From positions 1 through 11,451 of the forward strand of contig JAASSH010000015.1 of assembly GCA_021767985.1 (NCBI GenBank): 11,451 nucleotides of DNA. The letters are read 5' to 3'. Position numbers and translations under genes: made by a program. Position 1 is the first letter of the stretch. Each line of letters begins with the position of its first letter. This DNA is from Gammaproteobacteria bacterium (GTDB lineage: Bacteria; Pseudomonadota; Gammaproteobacteria; GCA-001735895). A model generated the notes under the pieces. The model worked only from the letters and a program-made list of their open reading frames with translations, did no database searches and was not told the origin of the DNA. Below, piece by piece: positions 1 to 10,084 of this stretch.

Positions 1-2614
<2,614 letters not shown>

Positions 2615-2626
2615 GCGACACATATC

Positions 2627-3103
2627 ATGAATCAGATACCGCTGACGGCCGCCGGCGCTGAAAGGCTAAAACTCGAACTCAAGGAATTGAAGTCGGTCAA
2701 GCGACCGGCCGTGATCGAGGCGATTGCGACCGCCAGGGATCACGGTGACCTGAAGGAAAATGCCGAGTACCATGCCGCGCGCGAGGAGCAGGGCTTTATC
2801 GAGGGTCGGATTTCCGAACTGGAAGCGGCATTGTCTAATGCGCAGATTATCGACGTCACCCAGCTCAACGCCAGCGATCGCGTGGTGTTTGGCTGTACGG
2901 TGGAACTGCTCGACGTCGCAACCGATAAGGAAGTCAGCTACCAGATAGTCGGCGATATCGAGGCCGATATCAATCACAACCGGATCGCCATCAGCTCGCC
3001 CATCGCGCGCGCATTGATCGGCAAGGAAACCGGCGACGAGGCGATCGTCGACGCCCCGGGCGGCACGATGGAATACGTCATCGCCGCCGTCGAGTACAAA
3101 TAG
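2627..3103 (+). CDS. greA: Transcription elongation factor GreA
   Basis: GreA enters the secondary channel of RNA polymerase and stimulates cleavage of backtracked RNA, rescuing stalled complexes. At 158 residues the protein has exactly the E. coli length. It has the N-terminal coiled coil with the conserved tip [18 protein letters not shown], where D41 and E44 are the acidic residues that help hold the catalytic magnesium. The C-terminal FKBP-like domain carries the conserved [15 protein letters not shown] stretch near residues 125-140. The start at 2627 is the only sensible one; its ribosome site is weak (AGGCG about nine bases upstream). It sits 12 bases behind carB, as in many gammaproteobacteria, and is probably co-transcribed with it. 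No conventional terminator follows; the structured repeats begin about 60 bases downstream. Confidence 0.98.
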   Translation: MNQIPLTAAGAERLKLELKELKSVKRPAVIEAIATARDHGDLKENAEYHAAREEQGFIEGRISELEAALSNAQIIDVTQLNASDRVVFGCTVELLDVATDKEVSYQIVGDIEADINHNRIAISSPIARALIGKETGDEAIVDAPGGTMEYVIAAVEYK

Positions 3104-3163
3104 CGTCAATCCCGACTACCTGATTTCACTGACTCCAGCATTTAATACTTCCCGTGTTCTTAA

Positions 3164-3285
3164 GTCCCTTCGACGGCGCGGCCATCGGTGCACTTTTGCG
3201 GGAACGGCGTAAATACGTCCCTGTAGCCTCGCGCGCAACATCCCTGTTGCGCAGCGTCCCGCAAAAGTGCACCGATGCCCACGCC
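3164..3285 (+). repeat. Structured repeat copy 1 (122 bases)
   Basis: Order: a 20-base leader (3164-3183), a long arm (3184-3203), a 53-base core (3204-3256), a returning arm (3257-3276) and a 9-base trailer (3277-3285). The arms pair perfectly over 20 bases, 21 if C3183 and G3277 are counted. The core folds as two hairpins. Hairpin I (3206-3228) has a 3-bp base, an unpaired GTAAA bulge and a 4-bp tip closing on TCCC. Hairpin II (3230-3256) has 11 pairs, a single bulged A at 3253 and a TCCC loop. The result is a three-way junction. A GTAG tetranucleotide (3223-3226) stands just before hairpin II, as in REP elements. Leader and trailer can extend the outer stem imperfectly. Whether it acts as DNA or RNA cannot be told from sequence. 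Confidence 0.88.
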
Positions 3286-3366
3286 TGTTGTTGATCTAGA
3301 CGTTAAGGTTAGTTGCTTCGATCCCACCAGTTAAATCAAACATTTATTAAGCTTGCGTATTTCTAA

Positions 3367-3488
3367 GGTGTGGGCGTTGTAAACGTTTTTCGGGAGGCTG
3401 TGCGACAGGGATGTCGCACGCCAGCCTACATGGATGTATTCACGGCGTTCCCGAAAAACGTTTACAACGGCCGCGCCGTCGAAGGGAC
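3367..3488 (-). repeat. Structured repeat copy 2 (122 bases, inverted)
   Basis: Read on the minus strand this is the same element as copy 1, with identical length and segment boundaries: leader 3488-3469 (identical to copy 1), arm 3468-3449, core 3448-3396, returning arm 3395-3376 and trailer 3375-3367. The core matches copy 1 at 42 of 53 positions. The arms differ at 9 of 20 positions, yet still pair perfectly. Within the core, four base pairs are swapped for other Watson-Crick pairs (3445/3425, 3422/3396, 3418/3401, 3415/3404), and one G-T in copy 1 is A-T here (3435/3430). The remaining core differences fall in the bulge and the loop of hairpin I. The minus-strand motif ACATCCATGTAGGCT looks familiar from gammaproteobacterial intergenic repeats, but I cannot cite a named family. 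Confidence 0.88.
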
Positions 3489-3532
3489 TCTAGAATTTGG
3501 GAAAATCTCGGGAGAAACCAGGTTTTGCCGGA

Positions 3533-3841
3533 TCAGGCGGCGATTATTGGGGCGAAACGGTTGGTTTCCTTGTTTGGGCGGTAGATGACGATGATGCTGC
3601 CGATGGTTTCGACCAGCACCGCGTGGTGATGGTCGCAGATCAGGTTCGCGAGAGCTCGCTTGCCGGGCTTGTCGAGCGCTGGAATGCGCAGTTTGAGCAA
3701 TTCGTGGTGACTGAGCGCGGTATCGATTTCCTGGTGCAGGTTTTCGGACAATCCTTTTTGGCCTATGATGACCACCGGCTTTAGTTTGAGCCGATGGCCC
3801 TCGGCGCGTAGCCGTTTTATTTGTCCACTGGATAATTCCAT
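3533..3841 (-). CDS. yhbY: YhbY family ribosome-associated RNA-binding protein
   Basis: This is a small single-domain CRM protein that binds pre-50S ribosomal particles and is thought to help large-subunit assembly. The product is 102 residues, close to the E. coli protein (97). It shows the CRM signature: KPVVIIGQKGLSEN with the GQKG loop at residues 27-30, the helix TALSHHELLKLRI, and the closing strand IIVIYRPNKE at 83-92. I chose the ATG at 3841 because homology begins there (MELSSGQIKRL). The frame stays open another 21 codons to 3904, but that stretch overlaps rlmE and does not resemble the family. No clear ribosome site is seen. The gene is divergent from rlmE with only 29 bases between the chosen starts, the usual arrangement in gammaproteobacteria. 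Confidence 0.95.
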   Translation of the reverse strand: MELSSGQIKRLRAEGHRLKLKPVVIIGQKGLSENLHQEIDTALSHHELLKLRIPALDKPGKRALANLICDHHHAVLVETIGSIIVIYRPNKETNRFAPIIAA

Positions 3842-3845
3842 AGAG

Positions 3846-3872
3846 ATGCGCGGGATAATAGAAAGCGCGCAT
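3846..3872. promoter_or_regulatory. Inverted repeat around a -10-like box between yhbY and rlmE
   Basis: Seven-base inverted arms ATGCGCG (3846-3852) and CGCGCAT (3866-3872) flank 13 bases that contain GATAAT on the plus strand (3854-3859) and TATTAT on the minus strand (3860-3855). Each matches the sigma70 -10 hexamer at 5 of 6 positions. No convincing -35 box stands at the right distance on either strand. Divergent promoters sharing this spot are plausible but unproven. The right arm overlaps the upstream ATG of rlmE. Confidence 0.3.
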
Positions 3873-4515
3873 GTTACCACAGCGAAGCAATCGAAAAGTG
3901 TCACGATCGAAATCCAGTAAGCGCTGGCTGCAGGAGCATCACCAGGATGCCTACGTTCTGAAAGCCCGGGAACAGGGTTATCGTTCGCGCGCGGTGTTCA
4001 AGCTCGAAGAAATCCAGCGAAAGGACCATGTCCTCAGGCCCGGTCAGTTCGTGCTCGATCTTGGTGCGGCACCGGGCGGCTGGAGCGAATATGCCAGCCA
4101 CGAGGTAGGCGCCAGCGGCCGGGTAATCGCGGTCGATTTGCTGCCGATGGAGCCGATCGCCGGGGTCGAGTTTTTGCAGGGAGATTTCACCGAGCAGCAA
4201 GTGCTGGATCAAATTCTCGACCTGGCCGGCGGGCGGAAATTCGACCTTGTATTATCGGATATGGCCCCCAATTTGAGCGGTATGCAAAGCGTGGATCAGC
4301 CGAGGGCGATATATCTCGCCGAATTAGCATTCGATCTGGCCAGGGAATTCATGGCTCCTGGAGGCGTATTTATCGTGAAACTTTTCCAGGGCGAGGGTTT
4401 CGAAGATCTGATATCGAGCTTTCGGCGTACCTTTATTACAGTCAAATTCCGCAAACCTGACGCATCGAGGTCACGTTCCAGCGAAATTTATGCGGTTTGC
4501 AGCGGTCTTAGATAG
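3871..4515 (+). CDS. rlmE: 23S rRNA (uridine-2'-O-)-methyltransferase RlmE (FtsJ/RrmJ)
   Basis: RlmE methylates the 2'-OH of U2552 in the A-loop of 23S rRNA, using S-adenosylmethionine, late in 50S assembly. The Rossmann-fold methyltransferase shows the SAM motif DLGAAPGGWSEY (residues 63-74) and VDLLPMEPIAGVEFLQGDF. The catalytic set K44, D130, K170 and E205 matches E. coli K38, D124, K164 and E199 with a constant offset of six. Length from the ATG at 3871 is 214 residues (E. coli 209). A GTG at 3898 would give 205 residues, starting three residues closer to the conserved RWLQEH than the E. coli start does; neither start has a strong ribosome site, so the start is uncertain. ftsH follows after 93 bases, the classic rlmE-ftsH pairing. 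Confidence 0.97.
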   Translation: MLPQRSNRKVSRSKSSKRWLQEHHQDAYVLKAREQGYRSRAVFKLEEIQRKDHVLRPGQFVLDLGAAPGGWSEYASHEVGASGRVIAVDLLPMEPIAGVEFLQGDFTEQQVLDQILDLAGGRKFDLVLSDMAPNLSGMQSVDQPRAIYLAELAFDLAREFMAPGGVFIVKLFQGEGFEDLISSFRRTFITVKFRKPDASRSRSSEIYAVCSGLR

Positions 4516-4608
4516 GCTCAGGCGCGGAAAATACGCTAGTATCTGGGTTTAAAGACAGTAAAATGACTTTCGGAACAGGCATTAGTTGAAGCCAAGACAG
4601 GTGTAATA

Positions 4609-6528
4609 GTGAACGACGTAGTAAAGAATTTGGTATTGTGGATCGTTATCGCGGTGGTTTTACTGTCGGTATTCCACAGTTTCGGGGATCGCAGCTCCGG
4701 CTCGCAGACCCTGATATATTCGGATTTTCTGACCCAGGTGAAACAGGGGCAGGTCAGGGAAGTGACCATCGAAGGGCAGAATATCACCGGTAAGATGATT
4801 TCCGGCACGCCGTTCTCTACCTACAGCCCGGAAACCAACAACAGCGCCCTGATCGGCGACCTCGAGCGTGCCGATGTCTCAATCCTCGGCAAACCCCCGG
4901 AGCCGCCGTCGTTACTGGGTCATATGTTTATCAGCTGGTTCCCGTTCATCGTGCTGATCGGTCTGTGGATATTCTTCATGCGCCAGATGCAGGGCGGCGG
5001 TAGCGGACGTGGCGCGATGTCGTTCGGCAAGAGCAAGGCGCGCCTGCTGGGTGAAGACCAGATCAACATCACTTTCAACGACGTCGCGGGCGTCGACGAA
5101 GCCAAGGAAGAAGTGGCCGAACTGGTCGAGTTTCTGCGCGATCCCTCCAAGTTCCAGAAGCTGGGTGGCAAGATCCCGCGAGGCGTTCTGATGGTCGGCT
5201 CCCCCGGTACCGGTAAAACTCTGTTGGCCAAGGCTATCGCCGGCGAAGCCAAGGTGCCGTTTTTCACCATTTCGGGTTCCGATTTTGTAGAAATGTTTGT
5301 CGGTGTCGGTGCCTCGAGGGTGCGCGACATGTTCGACCAGGCCAAGAAACACTCGCCCTGTATCATTTTCATCGACGAGATCGACGCGGTGGGCCGTCAT
5401 CGCGGCGCCGGCCTCGGCGGCGGGCATGACGAGCGCGAGCAAACCCTGAACCAGTTGCTGGTCGAAATGGATGGTTTCGAAGGCAACGAGGGCGTGATCG
5501 TCATCGCAGCGACAAACCGTCCCGACGTACTCGATCCGGCCTTGCTGCGGCCGGGACGCTTCGACCGCCAGGTGGTAGTGCCGCTGCCTGACGTACGCGG
5601 ACGTTCGCATATACTCAAAGTGCACATGCGCAAGGTGCCGGCGGCCGAAAATGTCGATCCGATGGTCATCGCACGCGGGACCCCGGGATTTTCCGGCGCA
5701 GACCTCGCCAATCTCGTCAACGAGGCGGCGCTGTTTGCCGCCCGCGCCAACAAGAAGCTGGTTACCATGGCGGAGTTCGAGCGCGCCAAGGACAAGATCA
5801 TGATGGGTGCCGAGCGCAAATCGATGATCATGAAGGAAGACGAAAAGAAGCTCACGGCCTATCACGAGGCGGGGCACGCAATCGTCGGGCGGCTGGTACC
5901 CGAGCACGACCCGGTTTACAAGGTCAGCATTATCCCGCGCGGCAGGGCTCTGGGTGTAACCATGTTTCTGCCCGAGGACGATCGCTACAGTTATAGTAAA
6001 CAGCATCTCGAGAGCCAGTTGTCGAGCCTGTTTGGTGGACGCATCGCGGAGCAGCAGATTTTTGGCGATGAAGCGGTAACCACCGGTGCTTCCAACGATA
6101 TCGAGCGTGCCACCGGCATTGCCCGCAGCATGGTGACCCAGTGGGGTTTGTCGGATCGGATGGGCCCGTTGTCGTATAGCGAAGAAGAAGGCGAAGTTTT
6201 CCTCGGCAAGTCCTATGGAAAACAGAAAACCGTGTCCGACGATACTGCCCAGGCGATCGATTCCGAAATTCGTGCAATCATCGACCGCAATTATCAGCGG
6301 GCGGTCGACATCCTGAAGCAGAATGAAGACAAGCTGCACCTGATGGCCGATGCCTTGATGAAGTACGAAACCATCGATTCTTCCCAGATCGACTCGATCA
6401 TGGAAGGCAAGGAGCCGGGTCCGCCCGAAGACTGGTCTGACGATGAAACCGGGCCGACGCCGACCGCAACTTCCGGCGACACCAGCGAAGGCGGTGATCC
6501 CGACCTGGATCCCGCAAAGCTGCACTAG
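4609..6528 (+). CDS. ftsH: ATP-dependent zinc metalloprotease FtsH
   Basis: FtsH is a hexameric inner-membrane AAA+ protease that extracts and degrades damaged membrane proteins and regulators such as LpxC and the heat-shock sigma factor. Translation starts at GTG 4609, with AGGTG five bases upstream; the protein is 639 residues (E. coli about 645). In order: membrane segment 1 (about 7-24), a periplasmic domain, membrane segment 2 (about 105-123), then the AAA domain. That domain has Walker A GSPGTGKT (197-204), Walker [10 protein letters not shown] (252-260), the pore motif around MFVGVG (229-234), and the second region of homology with R317 and R320. The protease site is HEAGH (419-423), with D497 in ASNDI the likely third zinc ligand. 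The C-terminal tail is acidic and low in complexity. The second Walker A residue is Ser, where Pro is usual. folP follows after 31 bases. Confidence 0.98.
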   Translation: MNDVVKNLVLWIVIAVVLLSVFHSFGDRSSGSQTLIYSDFLTQVKQGQVREVTIEGQNITGKMISGTPFSTYSPETNNSALIGDLERADVSILGKPPEPPSLLGHMFISWFPFIVLIGLWIFFMRQMQGGGSGRGAMSFGKSKARLLGEDQINITFNDVAGVDEAKEEVAELVEFLRDPSKFQKLGGKIPRGVLMVGSPGTGKTLLAKAIAGEAKVPFFTISGSDFVEMFVGVGASRVRDMFDQAKKHSPCIIFIDEIDAVGRHRGAGLGGGHDEREQTLNQLLVEMDGFEGNEGVIVIAATNRPDVLDPALLRPGRFDRQVVVPLPDVRGRSHILKVHMRKVPAAENVDPMVIARGTPGFSGADLANLVNEAALFAARANKKLVTMAEFERAKDKIMMGAERKSMIMKEDEKKLTAYHEAGHAIVGRLVPEHDPVYKVSIIPRGRALGVTMFLPEDDRYSYSKQHLESQLSSLFGGRIAEQQIFGDEAVTTGASNDIERATGIARSMVTQWGLSDRMGPLSYSEEEGEVFLGKSYGKQKTVSDDTAQAIDSEIRAIIDRNYQRAVDILKQNEDKLHLMADALMKYETIDSSQIDSIMEGKEPGPPEDWSDDETGPTPTATSGDTSEGGDPDLDPAKLH

Positions 6529-6559
6529 CGAGCTGGTTCTGGCCTGGTCGCCATGATCG

Positions 6560-7375
6560 ATGTCACAACCGACAATATCCGCTAACCTGCAAATCATGGG
6601 GGTCATTAACACGACCCCCGATTCGTTTTCGGACGGCGGTCAGTTCGACACGACCGATAAAGCATTCCAACATGCGCGTCGCCTGATATCCGAGGGTGCG
6701 GACCTGCTTGATATCGGCGGCGAGTCAACGCGCCCCGGTTCGCAACCGGTCGCGCTGGACGAGGAACTGGAGCGGACCATCCCGCTGATCCAGGCGGTTC
6801 GTGAAGTATCCGATATCCCGATCTCGATCGACACCAATAAACCTGAAGTCATGCGCGCCGCGATCGACGCCGGTGCCAGCATCATCAATAGCATCTGGGC
6901 GCTGCGTCTGGACGACTCGTTAGCAGTGGCCGCCGAACTGGATGTGCCGGTCTGCCTGATGCATATGCAGGGTACGCCGGCCACCATGCAGCAGGACCCC
7001 GTTTACGAAGACGTGGTTGCCGAGGTCAAGGACTTCCTGGCGGCGCGTATCGCGGCCGCGCTCGATGCCGGAATCGATATCGATAAGATTATCATCGATC
7101 CGGGATTTGGGTTCGGCAAGACAATCGAGCATAATCTGCTACTGTTGAAATCATTGGCCGAGTTTCGCGAACTGGGTGTTCGGGTTCTGGCCGGGCTATC
7201 ACGCAAGAAAATGATTGGCACCATTCTGGACAAACCTGCAGATCAGCGGCTTTACGGCAGTCTTTCACTGGCGGTCATGGCCGCGATGCTGGGCGCAGAC
7301 ATCCTGCGCGTGCACGACGTCGCGCCAACTGCAGACGCCATTGCGATGGTGCGAGCGCTCGGTAAGGTGGCCTGA
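6560..7375 (+). CDS. folP: Dihydropteroate synthase
   Basis: FolP joins 6-hydroxymethyl-dihydropterin pyrophosphate and p-aminobenzoate to make dihydropteroate in folate synthesis, and is the sulfonamide target. It is 271 residues with a TIM-barrel layout. Motifs: [12 protein letters not shown] (16-27, diphosphate loop), GGESTRPG (53-60), D91 in SIDT, N110, D180 in [11 protein letters not shown]214-R215-K216 and R250 in RVHDV. These match E. coli D96, N115, D185, K221 and R255 with an offset of five. The usual Asp after N110 is Ser here (IINSIWAL), an oddity next to the pterin site. The start at ATG 6560 lacks a good ribosome site; an ATG at 6553 is out of frame. The stop overlaps the glmM start (TGATG), suggesting coupled translation. 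Confidence 0.97.
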   Translation: MSQPTISANLQIMGVINTTPDSFSDGGQFDTTDKAFQHARRLISEGADLLDIGGESTRPGSQPVALDEELERTIPLIQAVREVSDIPISIDTNKPEVMRAAIDAGASIINSIWALRLDDSLAVAAELDVPVCLMHMQGTPATMQQDPVYEDVVAEVKDFLAARIAAALDAGIDIDKIIIDPGFGFGKTIEHNLLLLKSLAEFRELGVRVLAGLSRKKMIGTILDKPADQRLYGSLSLAVMAAMLGADILRVHDVAPTADAIAMVRALGKVA

Positions 7376-8715
7376 TGAGCCGCAAGTATTTCGGCACCGA
7401 CGGCATTCGTGGCCGCGTTGGCCAGCCTCCGATGACGGTCGATTTCGTCATGAAGCTCGGCTGGGCCGCGGGTAAGGTGCTGTCGCAGGGCGGGCGTGGC
7501 CAGACTGTGATCGGTAAGGATACGCGAGTCTCGGGTTACATGTTCGAATCCGCGCTCGAGGCCGGGCTAGCGGCGGCCGGGCTCGACGTGCTGTTACTCG
7601 GACCCATGCCGACGCCGGCCATCGCCTATATTACGCAGGCACAGCGCGCCAGCGCCGGTATCGTCATTAGCGCCTCGCACAATCCGTATCACGACGATGG
7701 CGTCAAATTTTTCAGTGGTGACGGTTTCAAGCTGCCGGACGCGACCGAGGAAGCGATCGAGGCGATGCTGGAGCAGCCACTGAAGATGGTCGAACCGGAA
7801 ATGATCGGCAAGGCCAGCCGCATGGAGGACGCCAAGGGGCGCTATATCGAGTTTTGTAAAAGCTCGATTGCGTTTCAGACATCGTTGCGCGGCATGAAGC
7901 TGGTGGTCGATTGCGCCAACGGCGCCACTTATCATATCGCGCCGGCCGTGTTTCGAGAGCTGGGTGCAGAAGTTATCGAGGTTGGCACCAGTCCCAACGG
8001 GATGAATATTAATGACGGGGTAGGGGCTTTGCATCCGCAGAGCATGCGCGCTCAGGTGCTGGAGAACCAGGCAGACCTAGGTATTGCCTTCGACGGTGAC
8101 GGCGATCGCGTGATGATGATGGATGCGCGCGGAGACGTTAAGGATGGCGATCAGCTGCTGTACATCATCGCCAGGAGCAAGCTCATCAACGGCGAGTTGA
8201 ACGGCGGCGTGGTCGGTACGCTGATGACCAATCTGGGTTTCGAGCACGCCCTGCAGGCACAACAGATTCCTTTTGAGCGCGCCGCGGTCGGCGACCGCTA
8301 CGTGATGGAAAAACTGGTCAATAACGGCTGGTACCTGGGTGGTGAATCGTCGGGTCATATCATTTGTCTCGACAAGACCACAACCGGTGACGGTATTATC
8401 GCGTCGTTGCAGGTACTGGACTGGCTGGTCAACCAGCAGCAAACGCTGACCGAGGCTTGCAGCGATGTGGAAATCTATCCCCAAACCATGATTAACGTAC
8501 CGCTAATCCGGGCGCTGGAACTGGACACCGATCCCCGCATTCAGGACGCGGTCAAATCGGCCGAGGCCGAACTCGAGGAATCGGGCCGGGTGCTGTTACG
8601 CGCTTCCGGCACCGAGCCCCTGATCCGGGTCATGGTAGAAGGGCAGGATGCGAATCAGGTCGAAAAAATCGCGTCCAGGCTGGCGCAATCCGTCGAGCAG
8701 GCTGCCACTGGCTAG
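7375..8715 (+). CDS. glmM: Phosphoglucosamine mutase
   Basis: GlmM converts glucosamine-6-phosphate to glucosamine-1-phosphate, a step toward UDP-N-acetylglucosamine for peptidoglycan and lipopolysaccharide. The protein is 446 residues (E. coli 445). It opens with the family signature [13 protein letters not shown]. The phosphoserine loop is [16 protein letters not shown] with S101 as the expected phosphorylated residue (E. coli S102). The magnesium loop is DGDGDR (240-245), the sugar-binding loop GGESSGH (322-328), and the C-terminal phosphate-binding loop [12 protein letters not shown] (409-420). All four domains are present and nothing is missing. The ATG overlaps the folP stop by one base, the order seen in most gammaproteobacteria. 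A 97-base gap to tpiA shows no clear terminator or promoter. Confidence 0.98.
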   Translation: MSRKYFGTDGIRGRVGQPPMTVDFVMKLGWAAGKVLSQGGRGQTVIGKDTRVSGYMFESALEAGLAAAGLDVLLLGPMPTPAIAYITQAQRASAGIVISASHNPYHDDGVKFFSGDGFKLPDATEEAIEAMLEQPLKMVEPEMIGKASRMEDAKGRYIEFCKSSIAFQTSLRGMKLVVDCANGATYHIAPAVFRELGAEVIEVGTSPNGMNINDGVGALHPQSMRAQVLENQADLGIAFDGDGDRVMMMDARGDVKDGDQLLYIIARSKLINGELNGGVVGTLMTNLGFEHALQAQQIPFERAAVGDRYVMEKLVNNGWYLGGESSGHIICLDKTTTGDGIIASLQVLDWLVNQQQTLTEACSDVEIYPQTMINVPLIRALELDTDPRIQDAVKSAEAELEESGRVLLRASGTEPLIRVMVEGQDANQVEKIASRLAQSVEQAATG

Positions 8716-8812
8716 CCGCGCGGTTAAAATGTGGCCAAATCGGCAATTCCGCATTGATTTCTTGAGCCGAGGTGAGTAACCTTTGGCGCCTTTTTAGCGA
8801 GCGGTAACAAAT

Positions 8813-9556
8813 ATGCGTCCTAGCCTGATAGCGGGCAACTGGAAGATGAATGGCAGCCTGCAATCTGTCACCGAGCTGGTCGAGGGTATCAAGGCCGGAG
8901 ATGCCGGCAAGGCGGAACTCGCGGTTTGTCCGCCGGCGGTGTTCCTGATGAAGGTTGGCGGCATGCTGGCGGGTACCGATATCGCGCTCGGGGCGCAAAA
9001 CGTGTGTAACCACGAAGCGGGTGCTTTTACCGGAGAAGTTTCGGCGGCCATGCTGAAGGAATGCGGTTGTCGCTATGCAATTGTCGGCCATTCAGAACGG
9101 CGGTCACTTTACCTGGAATCCGATCAACTGGTGGCGGCCAGATTCGAGATGGCGCTTAAAGACGGTTTGACGCCGATTCTATGTGTCGGTGAAACCCTGT
9201 ATGAACATGAACAGGGCGTTACCGAGGCGGTGGTTGCAAAGCAGATAGACGCGGTGCTCGAGGCCACCGGTATTGCTGGATTTGCGCAAGCGGTTATCGC
9301 CTATGAACCGGTATGGGCTATCGGTACCGGTCTGGTGGCCTCTCCCGAAAAGGCACAGGCGGTGCATGCATTCATTCGCGGCAAGCTCGCCGCAAGTGAT
9401 AGCGAGATCGCACAGCAGGTTCGGATTTTATACGGCGGTAGCATGAATGCTTCGAATGCGGCCGATTTGTTGTCTCAGGCGGATATCGACGGCGGCTTGA
9501 TCGGTGGGGCGTCGCTGAAGGCCGACGATTTTCTGGCTATCGCGCAATCGGTATAG
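8813..9556 (+). CDS. tpiA: Triosephosphate isomerase
   Basis: TpiA interconverts dihydroxyacetone phosphate and glyceraldehyde-3-phosphate in glycolysis and gluconeogenesis. The 247-residue TIM barrel (E. coli 255) has N9 and K11 in GNWKMN, the electrophile H93 in IVGHSERR, and the catalytic base E165 in AYEPVWAIGTG, whose following residues form the mobile loop 6. The phosphate-binding YGGS (207-210) and GGLIGGAS (227-234) are present. The start at ATG 8813 gives the expected MRPSLIAGNWKMN. tpiA between glmM and secG is the pseudomonad-like order; in enterics tpiA lies elsewhere. secG begins eight bases after the stop, so the two are surely one transcription unit. Confidence 0.98.
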   Translation: MRPSLIAGNWKMNGSLQSVTELVEGIKAGDAGKAELAVCPPAVFLMKVGGMLAGTDIALGAQNVCNHEAGAFTGEVSAAMLKECGCRYAIVGHSERRSLYLESDQLVAARFEMALKDGLTPILCVGETLYEHEQGVTEAVVAKQIDAVLEATGIAGFAQAVIAYEPVWAIGTGLVASPEKAQAVHAFIRGKLAASDSEIAQQVRILYGGSMNASNAADLLSQADIDGGLIGGASLKADDFLAIAQSV

Positions 9557-9564
9557 GAATAGAT

Positions 9565-9957
9565 ATGGAAAACCTGAATAGTATTTTATTGGTAGCGCAG
9601 GTCCTGTTGTCGATCTCGCTGATCGTGCTGATCCTGATGCAACATGGCAAGGGTGCCGATGCCGGCGCAGCCTTTGGCAGTGGTGCCTCGGCGACCGTTT
9701 TCGGCGCGCGCGGATCGGGAAATTTTCTCAGTCGTGCGACCACGATGATCGCGATATTGTTTTTTATAGTGTGCCTGTCGCTGGCCTATATATCGAGTAA
9801 TCGCGTGGCTCCCGACGGCGTAACCGGCAGCGTTACCGCGCAGGAACTCGAGCCGGCGCCGGTCATGGAAGAAGGTGCCATGCAGGAAGGCGATATGCCG
9901 CCTGCCGATACCGCGGGGGAGACCGCGGCAGACTCAGATTTACCCCCGGCCGAGTAA
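9565..9957 (+). CDS. secG: Preprotein translocase subunit SecG
   Basis: SecG is the small, non-essential subunit of the SecYEG channel and stimulates SecA-driven export across the inner membrane. The product is 130 residues, with two membrane segments (about 7-25 and 59-78) joined by a conserved cytoplasmic loop MQHGKGADAGAAFGSGASATVFGARG (split: MQHGKGADAGAAFG, 25-38, then SGASATVFGARG, 39-50). The C-terminal tail from about residue 90 is rich in Glu, Asp, Ala and Pro and is not conserved in this family. The ribosome site AGGA lies six bases before ATG 9565. The gene follows tpiA by eight bases and precedes tRNA-Leu by ten, so the tRNA is probably processed from the secG message. Confidence 0.96.
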   Translation: MENLNSILLVAQVLLSISLIVLILMQHGKGADAGAAFGSGASATVFGARGSGNFLSRATTMIAILFFIVCLSLAYISSNRVAPDGVTGSVTAQELEPAPVMEEGAMQEGDMPPADTAGETAADSDLPPAE

Positions 9958-9967
9958 CCGGGAATTT

Positions 9968-10052
9968 GCCGATGTGGTGGAATTGGTAGACACGCTATCT
10001 TGAGGGGGTAGTGGCGAAAGCTGTGCCGGTTCGAGTCCGGCCATCGGCACCA
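9968..10052 (+). tRNA. tRNA-Leu, anticodon GAG
   Basis: The 85-base gene includes an encoded CCA end. The acceptor stem GCCGATG/CATCGGC pairs over seven bases. The anticodon stem CTATC/GGTAG (one G-T) encloses the loop TTGAGGG, placing GAG at 10002-10004, which reads leucine codons CUC and CUU. A long variable arm follows (class II, as expected for leucine). The T arm GCCGG/CCGGC encloses TTCGAGT, and the discriminator base is A. tRNA-Leu after secG is the standard gammaproteobacterial position. Confidence 0.97.
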
Positions 10053-10056
10053 TATT

Positions 10057-10084
10057 CAAGGACCCGGGTAATCCCGGGTCTTTG
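10057..10084 (+). terminator. Hairpin terminator after tRNA-Leu
   Basis: GACCCGGG and CCCGGGTC pair perfectly over eight bases around a TAAT loop. The stem can extend four more pairs (one G-T) through CAAG and TTTG. Only a short run of T follows, so it is a modest intrinsic terminator, but it stands five bases after the tRNA end and before the separate nuo promoter. Confidence 0.75.

Larger units (their letters stand above)
3163..3489. repeat. Inverted pair of structured repeats filling the greA-yhbY gap
   Basis: The composite is bounded by perfect 21-base inverted termini (3163-3183 and 3469-3489). It holds two 122-base copies of one element, facing opposite ways (3164-3285 plus, 3367-3488 minus), separated by an 81-base spacer (3286-3366) that is clearly richer in A+T than its surroundings and shows no gene or promoter I would trust. 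No transposase or other coding sequence is present, and I see no target-site duplication at the outer ends. The flanks 3104-3162 and 3490-3532 hold nothing recognisable. The pair lies between the converging ends of greA and yhbY, with no other terminator for either gene, so it may serve as a two-way transcription stop. The layout resembles REP/BIME-type intergenic repeats, but the units are larger. The family name is not known to me. Confidence 0.9.

Noticed and set aside
3164..3488. Integron attC sites
   Set aside because: The units are hairpins with bulged bases, but they lack the GTTRRRY and RYYYAAC end boxes, and there is no cassette or integrase.
3163..3489. Insertion sequence or MITE with a transposase
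   Set aside because: The termini are perfect inverted repeats, but there is no transposase frame and no visible target-site duplication. The termini are fully explained as the leaders of two inverted units.
3163..3489. CRISPR array
   Set aside because: There are only two copies, in opposite orientation, each 122 bases; no direct repeats with regular spacers.
3370..3890. Several open frames of 70-140 codons across the repeat region and yhbY
   Set aside because: They run through the inverted-repeat arms or are shadows of yhbY; composition is arginine- and proline-rich without family features.
3842..3904. Longer N-terminus for yhbY from the ATG at 3904
   Set aside because: The extra 21 residues overlap rlmE and do not match the family, whose homology starts at MELSS.
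4559..4564. TAAAAT as a -10 box for an ftsH promoter
   Set aside because: No reasonable -35 box lies 16-18 bases upstream, and no heat-shock sigma consensus pair could be found in the 93-base gap.
4912..6612. Long open frame of 566 codons on the minus strand opposite ftsH
   Set aside because: It is antisense to a fully conserved ftsH, its translation resembles no protein family, and it arises from the codon bias of the real gene.
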